Shown here piece after piece: positions 49,511-61,700 of a stretch of 64,000 bases of DNA. A program made the position numbers and the translations under genes. The DNA is from Klebsormidium nitens (lineage: Eukaryota; Streptophyta; Klebsormidiophyceae; Klebsormidiales; Klebsormidiaceae). Position 1 is the stretch's first letter. Every line of letters starts with the position of its first letter. The DNA lies in the NCBI GenBank assembly GCA_000708835.1, contig DF237343.1, positions 1-64,000 of the forward strand. Direction: 5' to 3'. Under the pieces are notes generated by a model. It made no database searches. It saw only the letters and a list, made by a program, of their open reading frames with translations, and had not been told where the DNA came from.

Positions 49511-49865
49511 AGGTTGCGCGTCGACCGAAAACCTCCGAGGTCATCCCAGGTTTCTGAGCCAATCAGAGGCCTGCTTTTCATAAATATGGGTTTGTAAGAG
49601 GTTTGCAACACTGAGGTGATTGTGTCGCCTATAAGTATCAAATGAGCATCTTTTCTGCTCAAAGAGGCCTTGCTGGCAATTGCCACCACTCATGGCCTTT
49701 GCCCATGTGCTTTGGATGGAGCATTTTGGTGCACAATTGGGTGATATAGGGCGCATAGATGTGGAGGGTTTGCTGCAAACCACTGCCGAAACCAGGGTTT
49801 CCTGAACCACGTGGTCTGACAACATCATAGTGGGGGGTGGTAGATTTTCGGTCGACGCGCAACCT
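49511..49865. mobile_element. 355-bp non-autonomous TIR element
   Basis: Both ends carry a perfect 21-bp terminal inverted repeat (49511-49531 and 49845-49865) that starts aggttgcgcgtcgaccgaaa. The interior has no transposase signature. Flanks are tta on the left and aaa on the right, so a target-site duplication is not clear and the superfamily stays open. Confidence 0.65.
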
Positions 49866-50173
49866 AAATCTTGAAAGGCTGAAGTCTACATTTCGAAGTT
49901 GACAATCGGACAGCTAGAAAATCCACCTTGATAAGTGAATTGGCGTGTTCGTCACGATGATGCAAAGCGGATCATTACACGCCTTATATGCAAGCGGATC
50001 GCGCACACCCGGCTCACTTAATTTATAATCGTAGAGGCGGGCGCTTGAAGTTTGCTAGCTGTATCATGACTGAGGCCCAACGGATATGCATGGGCAATTT
50101 CGTACAGAGTCGCTAGCTTATTCTTCCCATGATGCATGTGACCGAGACGCGGTCACAGTTGAAAATTTAAAAG

Positions 50174-50260
50174 GACGACCATTCGATCGAGTCGATTTTC
50201 CTTTACGCATTGGGCACGCGCGTGAAGCTTCTGCCACCGCGCCTAGATCGAATGGTCGTC
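50174..50260. repeat. Spaced inverted repeat, possible hairpin
   Basis: Perfect 15-bp arms gacgaccattcgatc (50174-50188) and its reverse complement (50246-50260) are separated by 57 bp. The inner region contains the palindrome cacgcgcgtg. The size would fit a microRNA-like precursor, but nothing else supports that. Confidence 0.6.
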
Positions 50261-50708
50261 TGGATCCAAGCTTGTTCTGATCAGATCTCGCGCCTGCAAA
50301 TATTAAGCGCCCAAGCACGTACATGCAGTGGCACCATGCATGTGGGAGTTCTTAGTATTACCACTCGATCAGCCGTTAATTAGCTAGATACGTCATCGTG
50401 ATTATTGAATGAACGCACGCGCCGAGCCGCGCTGGCCACTGCAGCGGCGCGCGGCTGCAAGCTCCAAAAGGTTTACGGAGTTACCTATATGACGATGTGT
50501 AAAGCTCTGGCAAGTGTTACTGTACTCGGCGACTCCCATTTTGTAAAGCTCCGAGTCCCGGACATCTGCATGACTGGGCAAATATGAACACAATGGAAAT
50601 TTGGCACAAGGAAAAGGCGATCCGGCCGTTTAAGAATACTTCAAATCCACGAGTTCTGCATGAACACGGGATCAAACACGGTATCAAGCATTGCCTTCGC
50701 TATGGCCC

Positions 50709-53011
50709 CTACTTCGAACGTTCTTCTTTTAGTCCGTCTTGCAAAGCAGTGACCTCGGCTAGCTGGTCATTCGTCAATCTTTCCCACTTGATTTCTTCGA
50801 TAAAGCCTTCTTTTAGTTTCTCAACCATTGCGCTTCGGATGAATTTGACCTTGAGATTGCTCCCGTGCATTCCTCTGAGCCAACTAAGCCACGACCTTGC
50901 ATTCTCTTTGGTCACCACCGCAAAGGTATCTATGTCGGAGCACAGTTGCGGCACATCGCATGCATCCGCCAGCTTGAGAAGCTCCTGCAAGATGCAAGGT
51001 GAAGATGGACGTTGGTTCAGGTTCGAGAGCACCTATTCTCTACTCCGACAAGAGGAGCACTCGGATCATGCCAACATGCAGTTTGATGTCGGCCCAAATC
51101 ACGCGCGCTCACCATCAGACATTTTCTCTTAAAGTCAATTAAAGAACGGTGTGACTGTAAGTATGCTCCCAACAGAGCCACCGATTGAGCTTGCAAGTGA
51201 CCACAGCGCTTTGGTCCGGACAACTACTTGTAAACAATGGTCCTCAAATTTGCGTTTTCGTGCAAAGAAAGACGCAAACCAACGTCGCTAGTTATTTCGA
51301 TCATGCTTTGCCCCAGCTTTTTGCGCCTCACCTGTAATCTGGCGGCCCTGGTTGGGGTTATGCGGTACAAAGGACGGCGGTCTCCGTAGACGTAGTACAA
51401 GAAGGCCTCCAAAGCGGACTTGCCAGCAGGGCATGGCACATCTACTTTCAGCTTGTGGCCAGGGCCTCGAGGTTGCCCCTCCCAAACTTGCTTCAATCTA
51501 GTCGAGAAGTAGGGCACGCTCAACAGCGCTGCGGAATGAGCAGCCACTGTTGCGCCATCCTGGAAGTTGGAAAAGAAACTGATTGAAGACTCTTAAAGAA
51601 CAGGCCTGAATTTGAGGCGACTTCGTGACTTGACGAAGCCTGACGAAGGTGCTTTGAAGTATGGCATGCACTTCACTATAAGCATCACGACGTGCATGAC
51701 TTACAGGTAGTGCAGTCAACAAAATGATCAGCTGTGAGGTTTTGTCCAATCATCCTATGGGGCCTCTATGGATTGATACTTGCACAGAAGAAACCTGCTC
51801 CTCAACATCGTTCTTATTTGGCCCCCTCACTTGTAGATTCCTGAGATGAACTTACTTGTATCGTACTTTTGTGTGTGCTACTCTCAAAAGCAGATGGTGT
51901 TTCTACGGTTCATCTTTCGATGCCACTCAGCTAGCTTGGTTGAAAACGTATCCATGCAGTGGCTCCTTAAGTTGCAAACGAAACTGCTTACGCATGTAAC
52001 AGGCCTCGTACCTCATGGCAACAAGCGGATTGCAGAAGGAGATTGCAAATCCTCACTAACCTGTGTAACAAAGTAGACGTCCCCACTTGCTTCTGCTTCG
52101 CCAAGCAGCGCAGACTGTGGTTTCAACTCTTTTGAGCGTTTGAATGCATTCCACCATCTTTCCGTAAAGATCCTTTTCATGCTTACGGTCACAGTCATCT
52201 TAGATGCTAATTGAGAGGAGGAGCGGTCTGGCTGGTCATCATCAGAAGTACACAGATATTCAGCGTCACGGTCCTCTTCGGAGTCTGAGTCTTCGCTCTC
52301 TTCTTCTGACCCGTCCGAGTCTTCCTGAGTGTTGGCGTTAGGTCTGACTTCGATACTAGTGACCTTGCAATGGAAGTCCGGGCCACCATCGTCTGAGACG
52401 ATTCTTTCGTCCACAGTTGCACCAACATCACGCCACCATCCTGGCATCAAGAGATGCAGCACATCTGTTTAGCTATGCATAAACGGTCAGCATCGGTAGC
52501 TTCACCTTTCAAGCGCCAAACAAGACATGGAGGACCACAAACTGCTGCCCGCGATCTGCATCCAAAGAGTAGCCAATCCACTTGATCGTTTTTTTTGTGT
52601 GCTTGCAGTACATTGCCCTCAAGTTGATGTGCTTGCAGCAAACAATGCTTCAAGTTCTCGCAAAAGAAAAGGGTCAGGTTACAAACCTGGGTGAACGGGC
52701 AAATCTCCAGGGCGCCCAGCTTTTTCCCGCACCTCGTTCCCAGTAGTATAAGCGTAACCACATGGAGCTGCTGAGCACCCTGGAGTACCTCTTGGGACAT
52801 CCAGCTCATATTCGTTGTTCAATGGGCCATCAGGTGAGGGTTTCTCAAGGTCAATTTTGAAGCAATGGGTCACTTTTTGGCATACCCTCCCTGCATTCAG
52901 ATCCTCTTTTGAAGAGGTGGAGTTGGTTGTTCGTTTCCGTTTCTTCAGGGTGCGGGTGCTTGTTGCCGTCCTGTAAGGATAGACAGGTTTATCCTTGCCC
53001 CAAGACGCCAT
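50709..53011 (-). CDS. BTB/POZ domain protein, 4 exons
   Basis: Predicted 368-residue protein. Exons are 53011-52789, 52440-52061, 51559-51332 and 50984-50709 with agreeing phases (1, 0, 0). The BTB fold begins at DVYFVTQDGATVAAHSAALL and runs through YFSTRL to FLYYVYGD and ELLKLADACDVPQLC. BTB domains dimerise and often bind CUL3 ubiquitin ligase. After BTB comes a short helical BACK-like end. The N-terminal half holds a basic stretch (LKKRKRT), a possible nuclear signal, and an acidic run of about 30 residues (EEESEDSDSEED) in the middle. A MATH domain is suggested weakly by HCFKIDLEKP but not established. Divergent from the GNAT-like gene. Confidence 0.82.
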
Positions 53012-53758
53012 TAGGGGCCATGGAGAAAAGGTGCCCTAATCAATCCATGCGCAAGCCCACGCGTCGGGCCTCACCGTGAGCAAGAGTCTGGCAGACTCTT
53101 TCACGGTGACAGGACTCTCTGAAGATGTGCTGAGGGCTGCCTAGGCAAGCAACGAAGCTGTTGATGTATTTGTGTGCTCTGCGCACCGCAATTTTGCGTG
53201 CAATTCTGCCCCTTCTGCCCCTTCATTGTCAACCTCGCTGCATAATGGGATGCGCACACGTTGACAAGGCACCCGGGGGATCTCTACCGGGTGCACCGTT
53301 CCTACCAGCGCCTAACTGTAGTTTACGGACCGGGGCGCCAGCAAGGGTTGGCGAACCCTAAACTGTACGGCTGCTAACTTACATGAGCTAAATGATAATG
53401 CATGGGGGGCATCTAGCTGCTTTCCTCGCATCAAAACAAAAGGTCAAAGTGATAACTCGAATTGGACAGATAAAAGATTCAAGAAGCATGTAGAACTTGG
53501 ATAGCTGCCAATATTAATAAGTCGAGAACAGGTTCCTAGATCATGGCTGCTAGCTTTCCATGTCGGGGCAAAATTCGAAACGGATTCTTGGTGTGCAAAG
53601 GCGGAAATCGAAGGTAGAGCTGGGAAGATTCTGCTAAAAGGTGAATGGTCATGGGAGAATGTGACCAACTGGCTTGCAAGACCAGACCACTCCCTGCTTG
53701 GAGTCCTTTTAAAGGGAAGCTGCTCAGGTCTATTATCTAATCAACAGCTCGACAACCC
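53012..53758. promoter_or_regulatory. Divergent intergenic region, BTB / GNAT-like
   Basis: 747 bp between two start codons; it should be a bidirectional promoter. It holds a hairpin at 53071-53110 whose arms tcaccgtgagcaagagtct and agactctttcacggtga pair with a 2-nt bulge, and a smaller one at about 53265-53290 (gcaccc...gggtgc). Confidence 0.5.
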
Positions 53759-55082
53759 ATGGCAACAACCAGAGACGTCCTTGAATCAATGCTGCCAAAG
53801 CAGAATCGTTTCCAAATAGGTCTCAGCTGTGGGACACAGCTGAAGCCAAGCGACATTGTCATCCGCAAAATGCAGGTTCCTGACATCCCTGAGGCTGTTC
53901 TGCTCTTTGCGGAACACCTTTCCAGGGCCGCAGACCCATTCTATGCCCTTCGGGGCCTGCCCTTCACATATTATCTACAGTACTGGCAGACGGTTGTCAG
54001 CAAATCTGTAGCCAGGGGGCTGGCTACAGTAGCAGTTCTAGCAGACCATAAGAGCATTGCCTTGGGGAATGAGCTGGCATGGACAGATACAGGAGGCAGG
54101 CAGGAAGGGACCGCAATACCTTCAGTAGTGTGCGCAGTCAGCACATTACCAGCAAGCGAGTTTCTGAAGATCGATGAGGAGGACTCCAAGCATGGGGACC
54201 GCGAGGTGGAGGATGCAGTCTACGACAGCCATTTTGAGGCGTTCTTCAGGTATGTATCCCTCAGCTTCCAATCCTATATTGATGAACTTCCTTGCTCTTG
54301 TCGAGTGGCAAAATATCAGACGGGTTTGCATTTTTGCCCCTAAATATCTGATTACGGTTGTCAAAGGTTGACTCCCCAAGGCTGTTCTTGGTTGTGGGGA
54401 TCGTCAAACTCACATCGAGTTTCATTCTGCTGGAGTGGGGCGATAGAAGGAAAGCTTATGTAAATATGCACTGCCAACGGATGGACTTAGATCCAGTATA
54501 TGACACTGCAATTTGAGCTGACAACTCTGCTGTTGACGAACCTGCCCAGTTGTCACGGAAGCCTCCGCAGACATGCCCACATCAGGACCCCTCAAACCAG
54601 AGTTTTGTCTCTTGAACCCCCACGGACCTCTAGTACATCTGACCAGAGTTCACTGGAAGCGCGTAATCTGTGGACACTCGTATTGGACAGCTTGGCATTG
54701 GCCTCCTATTGAATCTTAGCATTAACTTCTAACCTGCAGAAAGCCTCTGTGTCCTCTACAAAAGTTAGTATACATCATTGGGGGTGTCACCAACCCACAA
54801 TTCCACTGCCCTGGCGTTGCGAGGCGAACCACGGATCTTGTTTTGAGATTTGCAGTGGACCAGGGTTTTCTGCATGCCGTTGCCGATTGTCTGAGCAACG
54901 CAGGTAGTAATTTTGCCACTAAAACTCTTGGGGTCAAGCTGTCCAACACAGTGAGCATGCCATTGAGTAAAGTTAAGTTGAAGGACGGAAGGCAACCGTT
55001 TGACGGTCGCACAGACATACCCAACTATGCAATGTTAGCTTGGGTGGACCTTTCAGAGCATCTGCCAAGAAGCCGCTTGTAA
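53759..55082 (+). CDS. GNAT-like acetyltransferase domain protein, 2 exons
   Basis: Predicted 277-residue protein. Exons are 53759-54249 and 54740-55082, phase 2 junction. The segment DIVIRKMQVPDIPEAVLLF at about residue 31 resembles the first strand and helix of GCN5-related N-acetyltransferases. VYIIGGVTNPQFHCPGVARR followed by a helix and AVADCLSNAG resembles the acetyl-CoA-binding strand, loop and helix, although the usual Q/RxxGxG/A loop is degenerate. The match is by pattern only and weak, so activity is uncertain. No signal or transmembrane segment was seen. The substrate is unknown. Confidence 0.6.
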
Positions 55083-55754
55083 GGAAATGTCAGCAATCTG
55101 CTAGGTAAGGTGCATAGGAGGACTGGAGGTACTGAGAAGCGTCATTAGATTCCCGGAGTTTGTATATCAGGACAACACTGAGTAGGATTAAACATATGGC
55201 CACCATAGCTAGTCGATGCGTTAAGTTATAAATCGGTCGAATGGACGCCTGGCATGCGCGCTGAGATTCTGCATACCTCCTCCCATCGCACGAACTTACT
55301 CTATAATGCATAACAAGTAGACTATTGCATGTGCGGTGATGAAGCAATGCAAGATGAGTGAGAACTCCAACTTGATCATTCTGAGCGTCGGATGCCATGC
55401 GGCCCGATGGCGAGCGGGCGTTTACATCTACAAGCCTGGAGGATTGATAGACCCATATGCGATTGTGCGACGTTTAACAGTGTCACGTGAGTGTCTTGCC
55501 GGCGGTTGCAACCGCACATGATGTATAGCGTCACGTGCCTTTATGAAACGAGCCAACAGCTCCCATGCGGCAGGAAAGCACCTATGGCTCTTGGCACACC
55601 GCCCGCTCATGGGCCATATCTGCTTGCAACACTTCGTCTTCTGCAACACCGTGTGTACCTTCTGATTGATGAGAAAAGGTAAATCAAGGTTCAGTACGCT
55701 TCTCGTGCTAGCTCACGAAGTTGAAACACGTCACAGCAGCTTGCTCAGTTCCTT
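55083..55754. other. Gene-free convergent region, GNAT-like / MCM10
   Basis: About 670 bp with no gene recognised; it holds the two 3' flanks. Short open frames show no domain. Confidence 0.5.
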
Positions 55755-58700
55755 TCACTCGTCACGAAGGCTGAAGGCGTGCTCCTTTCCCCGGGCCATA
55801 AAGTTCTCCCGCGCCGCGTATGCAGTCTCCTTTGTAGGCACCTGGGAAGAAAGTGTTGGCTGGTCACGATCGGGATTTGAATAGAGCCATAAAATGTATG
55901 CAGGGAACACGCCGTACATGAGGTCTCTGAACTCGGAAGCGGTTGGAAGATATTCGTGGCCAGAGTGATGCTTTCCTATGTCTGAGAATGATCCAGGGGC
56001 GCTACGGCCTTCCCGGCCACAGTCATCTCGGGACTAAGGAACAGTAGGAGCAATCGTGTGGAATCAAAACAAGCATGTCAAAGCCGTTGCCCTCAGCTTA
56101 CGATGACGACCAGCACTGACCTAGCAAAAAGCGATTGTTTGAAAGAGCCACAACAAGGTAAAAGTGAAGTGAAGGCCCTTGCGCAGTACTCGCGAAGCTG
56201 CGGGGTAAGCCGCTCCCAGTCACTACCCCAACTACATCAGACATTAGTTGCTTCCTGAATTCGGCCTTGAAAGACGGAATTGGAAATACGGACGGGAGCG
56301 CAGCTCCCGTCCGTTTCTGCCGGCCTCTTTCCTGTTGGCTGACTACTTCTCACTGGGAGTAACCAATCATGAAAATGCCTGGACCCGAAGGGCTCACACA
56401 ACGAGGGCCCGCTTTTGAAGGCCAAACTCCAAACCGATGCTCATGCTTGACCATCCACACTTCCGGATCTCGTACATGTGATCGTTGACGATTTGGAACG
56501 ATAGCCTGCTGACTGCTAAATATGCTGACGCTTTGCTCACCAGCTTTTCAATCATCAGATCAATCGGCAGACTACATTTTCGCAAGTCGGGCTGTCTACC
56601 TGAAGGTGGAGCTTCAAACGATCCTCCAAAACCATTGAACATTATTGCCAAAAACCTATGCACCGATTCTTACCGCGTAGCGCATCCCGGTCGGCTTGAA
56701 ATGCATGCCGTCGCACTTCCGGCAGTGCACGTCCGGGTACTCTTTCCCGACGGTGTCCGTCCGCTCCTTGCAGACCGCGCACGCCCAGAAGCGCTTCACC
56801 AGCTTCGGACAGAAGCGGACCGGGTGGTGTTCGGACACGCACAGGTCCGGCTTCTTCTCAGTGGACCGACGGCACTGCACGAGAAGGACTTGGTGTTAGC
56901 GCTTGCCTGCAATCGCTGGATGTAGGCGATCTTTGAAAGGAACAATCGAGTGCGTCTCGACCTTTTGTAACTAGAGCTACTGACGAGTCACAAAGCAAAC
57001 CTTACCGAGTCGCAGGCTGGACATTCACGCTGGACTTCCAGCTCAGAACTTAGAAACCCGCGATCTCGTTGGAAAACGTTCTCCCACAACATTCACGCTT
57101 GATCAAAATCAAGTACGAAAGCCCTGCTCTTCTCGATCTTGCCGCATTCGCTCGGGCTAAAATCAGCGCAGGATTCCTAGTCAAAAGCTGTCAGGTACGC
57201 TCGGGCTAAACGCCGCATCTGGACGCAGAATCCAAGACAAGGAGCCTTTGCTAACCTGGTCGCAGCGCCAGCCCTTGACGGTGACGGACTGGATCTTGTC
57301 CATCTTGGCGGCCAGCTCCTCCTTCTTCTCCAGGATGTCAAACGAGCCCAAGGCGCGCTCAATCTCCTCCTGATGAGGGACATAAATCAGGTTCAGTCCT
57401 GATTGAGATAATAGGCGCAATCAAAGCTGTTATACCGAGATGTTCAGATTAGAACGAGTGGGCGAGCACCAGCGAAAAGCAGTGTAGGCGCCTGCAAAGC
57501 AGCGTGGGTTGGTTGAAGAAACAAAGCTCTCAACGGACGTATCAGTGACGGAGGTTTGGACACGTGTCCGAGACACGGACTCAGCGTACTAATGTCTCGC
57601 ATGCAATCGACAGGTTGGAAAAGCGAGGGTTCCCTTTACACAGGAAGGAGTAGAGGGAGGACTCGGACGCACGGATTGTAAAGATTCGCCGGGATACCCA
57701 CCCCTCAGAAGCATGAACGCCTACTCGAATAATCTCATTTTCTTGACACCTGTACGGGCTTTCACATGCGCATACTTCAAGGTATAGCGCTCGATTCTAT
57801 CCAGGTTCTACGCCTCACCGCATCGCCCATGTCTCTGAAGACAGACTCGCGAGGCCCCTCCTCCATCCCCGCCACGTCCCGAAACGCTGCTGCAAACCCT
57901 TTCTTAATTGCCACGTGTCCGTCCGCGGGCCTGACACGTGGCCCCTGGCCTCCTTCTTGGGGGTCTGCCAGAAACAACGAGGATCGGTGGCGCATTGGAA
58001 TGCATACAGCTTGAAAAGTTGTGGCCAGAAATATTCGAGTGCTGTTTCGAAAGGCGACCAAGTCGCTATATTTCCTCTAGTTTGTGAGGGAGTTCAGAAA
58101 AGTTGAAAGCTACGAAGCGCAAGTATTGGAATGGCCAATATCGCTCTGAAGAGTACTTCGACTGAGCGACTCGGAGACTTTGAGGTATCAATCGATAGCT
58201 CGTCGCCACTTTGCCAGCACACGAGAACTCATATCTGGAAGGATAGACCTTCTAGAAATCGACAATGTTTGAGGGACTTGCTTCAATCCAAACAAACTGC
58301 CTACAATTCTGAAAGCGTTTGGAGCGAAGCGCTGCTCTCGAACCTGGGCCGAAGGATCACTTAAAGCCCTACTCAACAGCCCCCTTATCGCAGAAAACAG
58401 AAATAGATCCTGGAGAAAAGACAACATTATGAAGGCATGAAAAGATAACACAAGCCGCAGATCGTCGAATTAGAGGAGGCCTTCGCGCTATAAGCTCACC
58501 TCTTTCTTTACCCTCGCCGCTTGACGCTGAGACTTTCTTGATGCGCTGACCGGCAATGATCGATCGGCCCTCTGCAACACATTAGTCCTTTTACATCGTC
58601 TGCACCCTAGTGCGCTTCATCTGGACACTTACACCGCTAAGTTTGCTTCTAACTGTTTGCCAGAACTCGTAACATATGTGGTCGAAGGAAAGAGCAGTCA

Positions 58701-61700
58701 AGTGGGTCCGGCTGCATCAAATGCTCGCGCACTTCTGAAAACTTTCAGAATCTAGGAAGTCTGGTCTGAGCCACTTACTTTACCGCCAATTGCACGTGAT
58801 TCCACACAGCGGAAGCAAACCGTTCCGGTTAAAGGGCAGATTTAACATTTGACGGGACGGCGTAGCAAGGTCTATCATAAGGAGCGGGATGATTGAAAGG
58901 CGGAAACACCGTTCAGCTTGGTGCACCCCTAATGTTACCCTCGACATCCGACAAGCTTTCAAAAAAGCTGGGGGCCTTCTATAATCAGAATCGGAACAGA
59001 GTGGCGTCTGACGATAGTATTGGGTTTCAATGACACACCTTTGTTGTTGCTTCTTAGAAGGTCCACGAGCTCCTGAAAAGGAAAGAGAAAGTGGGGAGCT
59101 GAGACCCGGTAATGGGCGGCAGTAGAATCACAGGTTTCTTGGCCGTTGATGATTCCTTTATGGGCTGGTTGAAAAGTTGTTATGTATCCAATAATCAGAC
59201 TTGGACAAAAATGAGCCTTGGAGCAAGATTGACCATCGATCAATTGTCCAAGGATCTGGGAATTGAGCCTGGTAAACAGCCTGCTTAGCAGCCAAAACAT
59301 CCTGTGATTCCTTGATAGTGCTGGGACTTATCGTGTAACGCCCGATTTTCCCCTCTCGCACCGAGGCGAATCAAGCCTCGTTTCACTTAGGTAGCCAGGA
59401 TCGTAGTCTCGTCTTATCCGCTTCGCTCGACATAAAGTTGATTTTACCACCAACAGATGTCGCCCTCAACACCTGGCTGGATCTAGAAGTAAGCTTACGC
59501 GCGAAATACATCCAGGAGGTCACTGGCCTTGAACGCACCTCTTCTTAACTGCGATACTGGCTAATCTGCTTCCTGTTTCACACTTTTCTCGTCTCTCTCT
59601 CGAACAGAATCTTCCTCACCTCCCTTTCTTGCGCGCTGAGCTTTGCGCTCTCCTCCACAATCCTCCGCTTCAGCCTCGCCACGTCTTCCCGTGGAGGCCC
59701 CTCCAGCGTCCGTTTCTGGACACGTGGCCTCATCTCCGAGAATTCCGTAGGAACCCTCTCCTCGACCTTTGGACTCGACTTGGTCGCTGGTTCGACCACA
59801 TCCGGCTTCTGCTTCTTGGCATCACCATGGCCTTCGTTTCCCTTGGCGCTAAGTTCTCTCATAACCTGCTGGTTGATGCAAGTCGCGGAAGTATGCTCAT
59901 GCGATCTTCGTGCCGCTCCAGTCTTGAAGCGCGACTCACAGTACGCGCACTTATAAGGTCGCTCCTTTTCTTGGTCGCCCCCTGCCTCGCCGCCGTCAGT
60001 GGCCCTCTTCCGCGACGCCTCCGCCTCGGCGGCCTTGCTGACGTCATCGCTTGGCCTCTTTCTAGACGCTTCCGCATCGGCGGCCTTGCTGACGTTATCG
60101 CTTGGGCCCTTGGCGCTTGGAACTCCTGTGCCGCTCTCCGGCCCCCTCTCAGTCGCACCATTGTTGCGGCCAGAACCCGTCTTTTCCGAATGAAGCTGCT
60201 CCCGGACAGTTTCTTTCCTCTCCCGGCCAGCCTCTTGTCGGCTGCTGAGACCAGCATTCTCGTCAACCGAAGCCGTTCCGCGACTGGGTTTCAACCCTTC
60301 CCTCTCAGAAGATGTCTCAAATCCCGGACGCTTCGCGGCCTGTTCCACACCGTCCGGTGTCGGGCGCTTCTCGGACGTACCTCCCTTCTCCTTCAGACCG
60401 TTTGACGCTAACCTGTCCACGCTTTCGGGAGCGTTAGGTCTCCGGACACTCCCCTTCAAGCCTCCCACAGCTCTCATCCCTCTGTCGTCCATTTTCGCCA
60501 CGCGCGCGGCAATACGGTGCTTTCGCTGCGTCAGCGTTTCTCGCTCCGGCCTTTCCGTTGGTTGAACGTGGTCTTTTCCTCTTCCTTCCCCATCTGGAGT
60601 CCTCACATTAGGCAACCTCTCGGTTCCACTTCCGGTTTTTAATCTCTCCCCAGCGTTGGTCTTGCTTCCACCTTCTCCACTTGCACCAATGCCACGTCCC
60701 TTCAGACTCTCCTGGCCCCCGTCTTTTTCTGTCCCCTTTCCTCTCTCAGTCCCTGCATCTTTCTGCCTTTCCAACTCTTCCCCTCGCTTCCCAGTCTCAT
60801 TTGTTCGAACTTTCGGCTCAACAACCCCCGCTGCCTCGCTCCGCATCTTCTCGATCCGCAGCCTCGGAGCCTCTTCAGCCTCCCCTTTCAGCGCCGCTTT
60901 TAACGCTTCTTCTGTCAGCTTTCCCCGCACAGCCTCCCCTTTCAGCGCTGCTCTCAACACTTCTTCTGTCAGCTTCCCTCTCGCAGCCTCCCCATTCTCC
61001 ATCTTTGGGGTGCTGGCACCCATTTTCACGCTTCCGCACCCGTCGGCTGTTTGGTGATCCCCCTCGGGTGGCTCATGCAGCGACCCAGCGTTCCCGTCAT
61101 TACTATCTCGTTCCGTCCCCTCTTCATTCCGCCTCGCGTTTTTCCGTTCCGCCGCCTCGGGCACGCCGTCTGTTTCTCTTCGAAGCCCGTCCCGTTCCGT
61201 CCAGTCCCCGTCCGCCTTCGTTCGCTCGTCCCTCCTTTCGGGCCGATTTCCGTCCAGCTCCGTCCGCATGCCGTTCCGCTCCGTCCGACTTCCGCCCGCC
61301 ACTGCCCCGGTTCCTTCCGACCCCGCCCGCATGCCGTTCCGCTCCAACCGGATTCCGTCCGCTCTCAACGGCACTTCGCTCCTTTCCGTCCGGATCCCAT
61401 CCGCACCCGTGCGTACGTCTCTTTGTTCGGTACGGGCCCCGTTTCCTTCGGCTCGGAGACGGTTCCGTTCTAATTGCTGCCTCTTCCGCTCCCGCTCGTC
61501 GAGGCCCAACGTCGCTCCTGCCACCCGCTTCAGGTTCTCCTTTCCGGCCAGAGCTTGCCTATCGAATGCAGACGCCGGCTTCGGCACTGACGTCACTTTG
61601 TCCTTCCTTGTGACGTCAGCGTTGGGTCCGGTGCCAGCTCTGGCCGCGATAGGCGCCTTGGCGGGCCTGCGAGGCGGTAACGAAACCAAGTCAGGTCCGA

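Larger units (their letters stand above)
49129..50708. other. Gene-free convergent region with inverted repeats
   Basis: No gene recognised between the JmjC and BTB genes. It contains the terminal-inverted-repeat element at 49511-49865 and a spaced 15-bp inverted repeat at 50174-50260. Confidence 0.5.

Noticed and set aside
55887-56036. Open frame in the last MCM10 intron starting SRDDCGREG
   Set aside because: It is in frame with the last exon, but the phase-0 join of 56674 to 55841 already gives a complete family-like C-terminus. It could only be an alternative exon.
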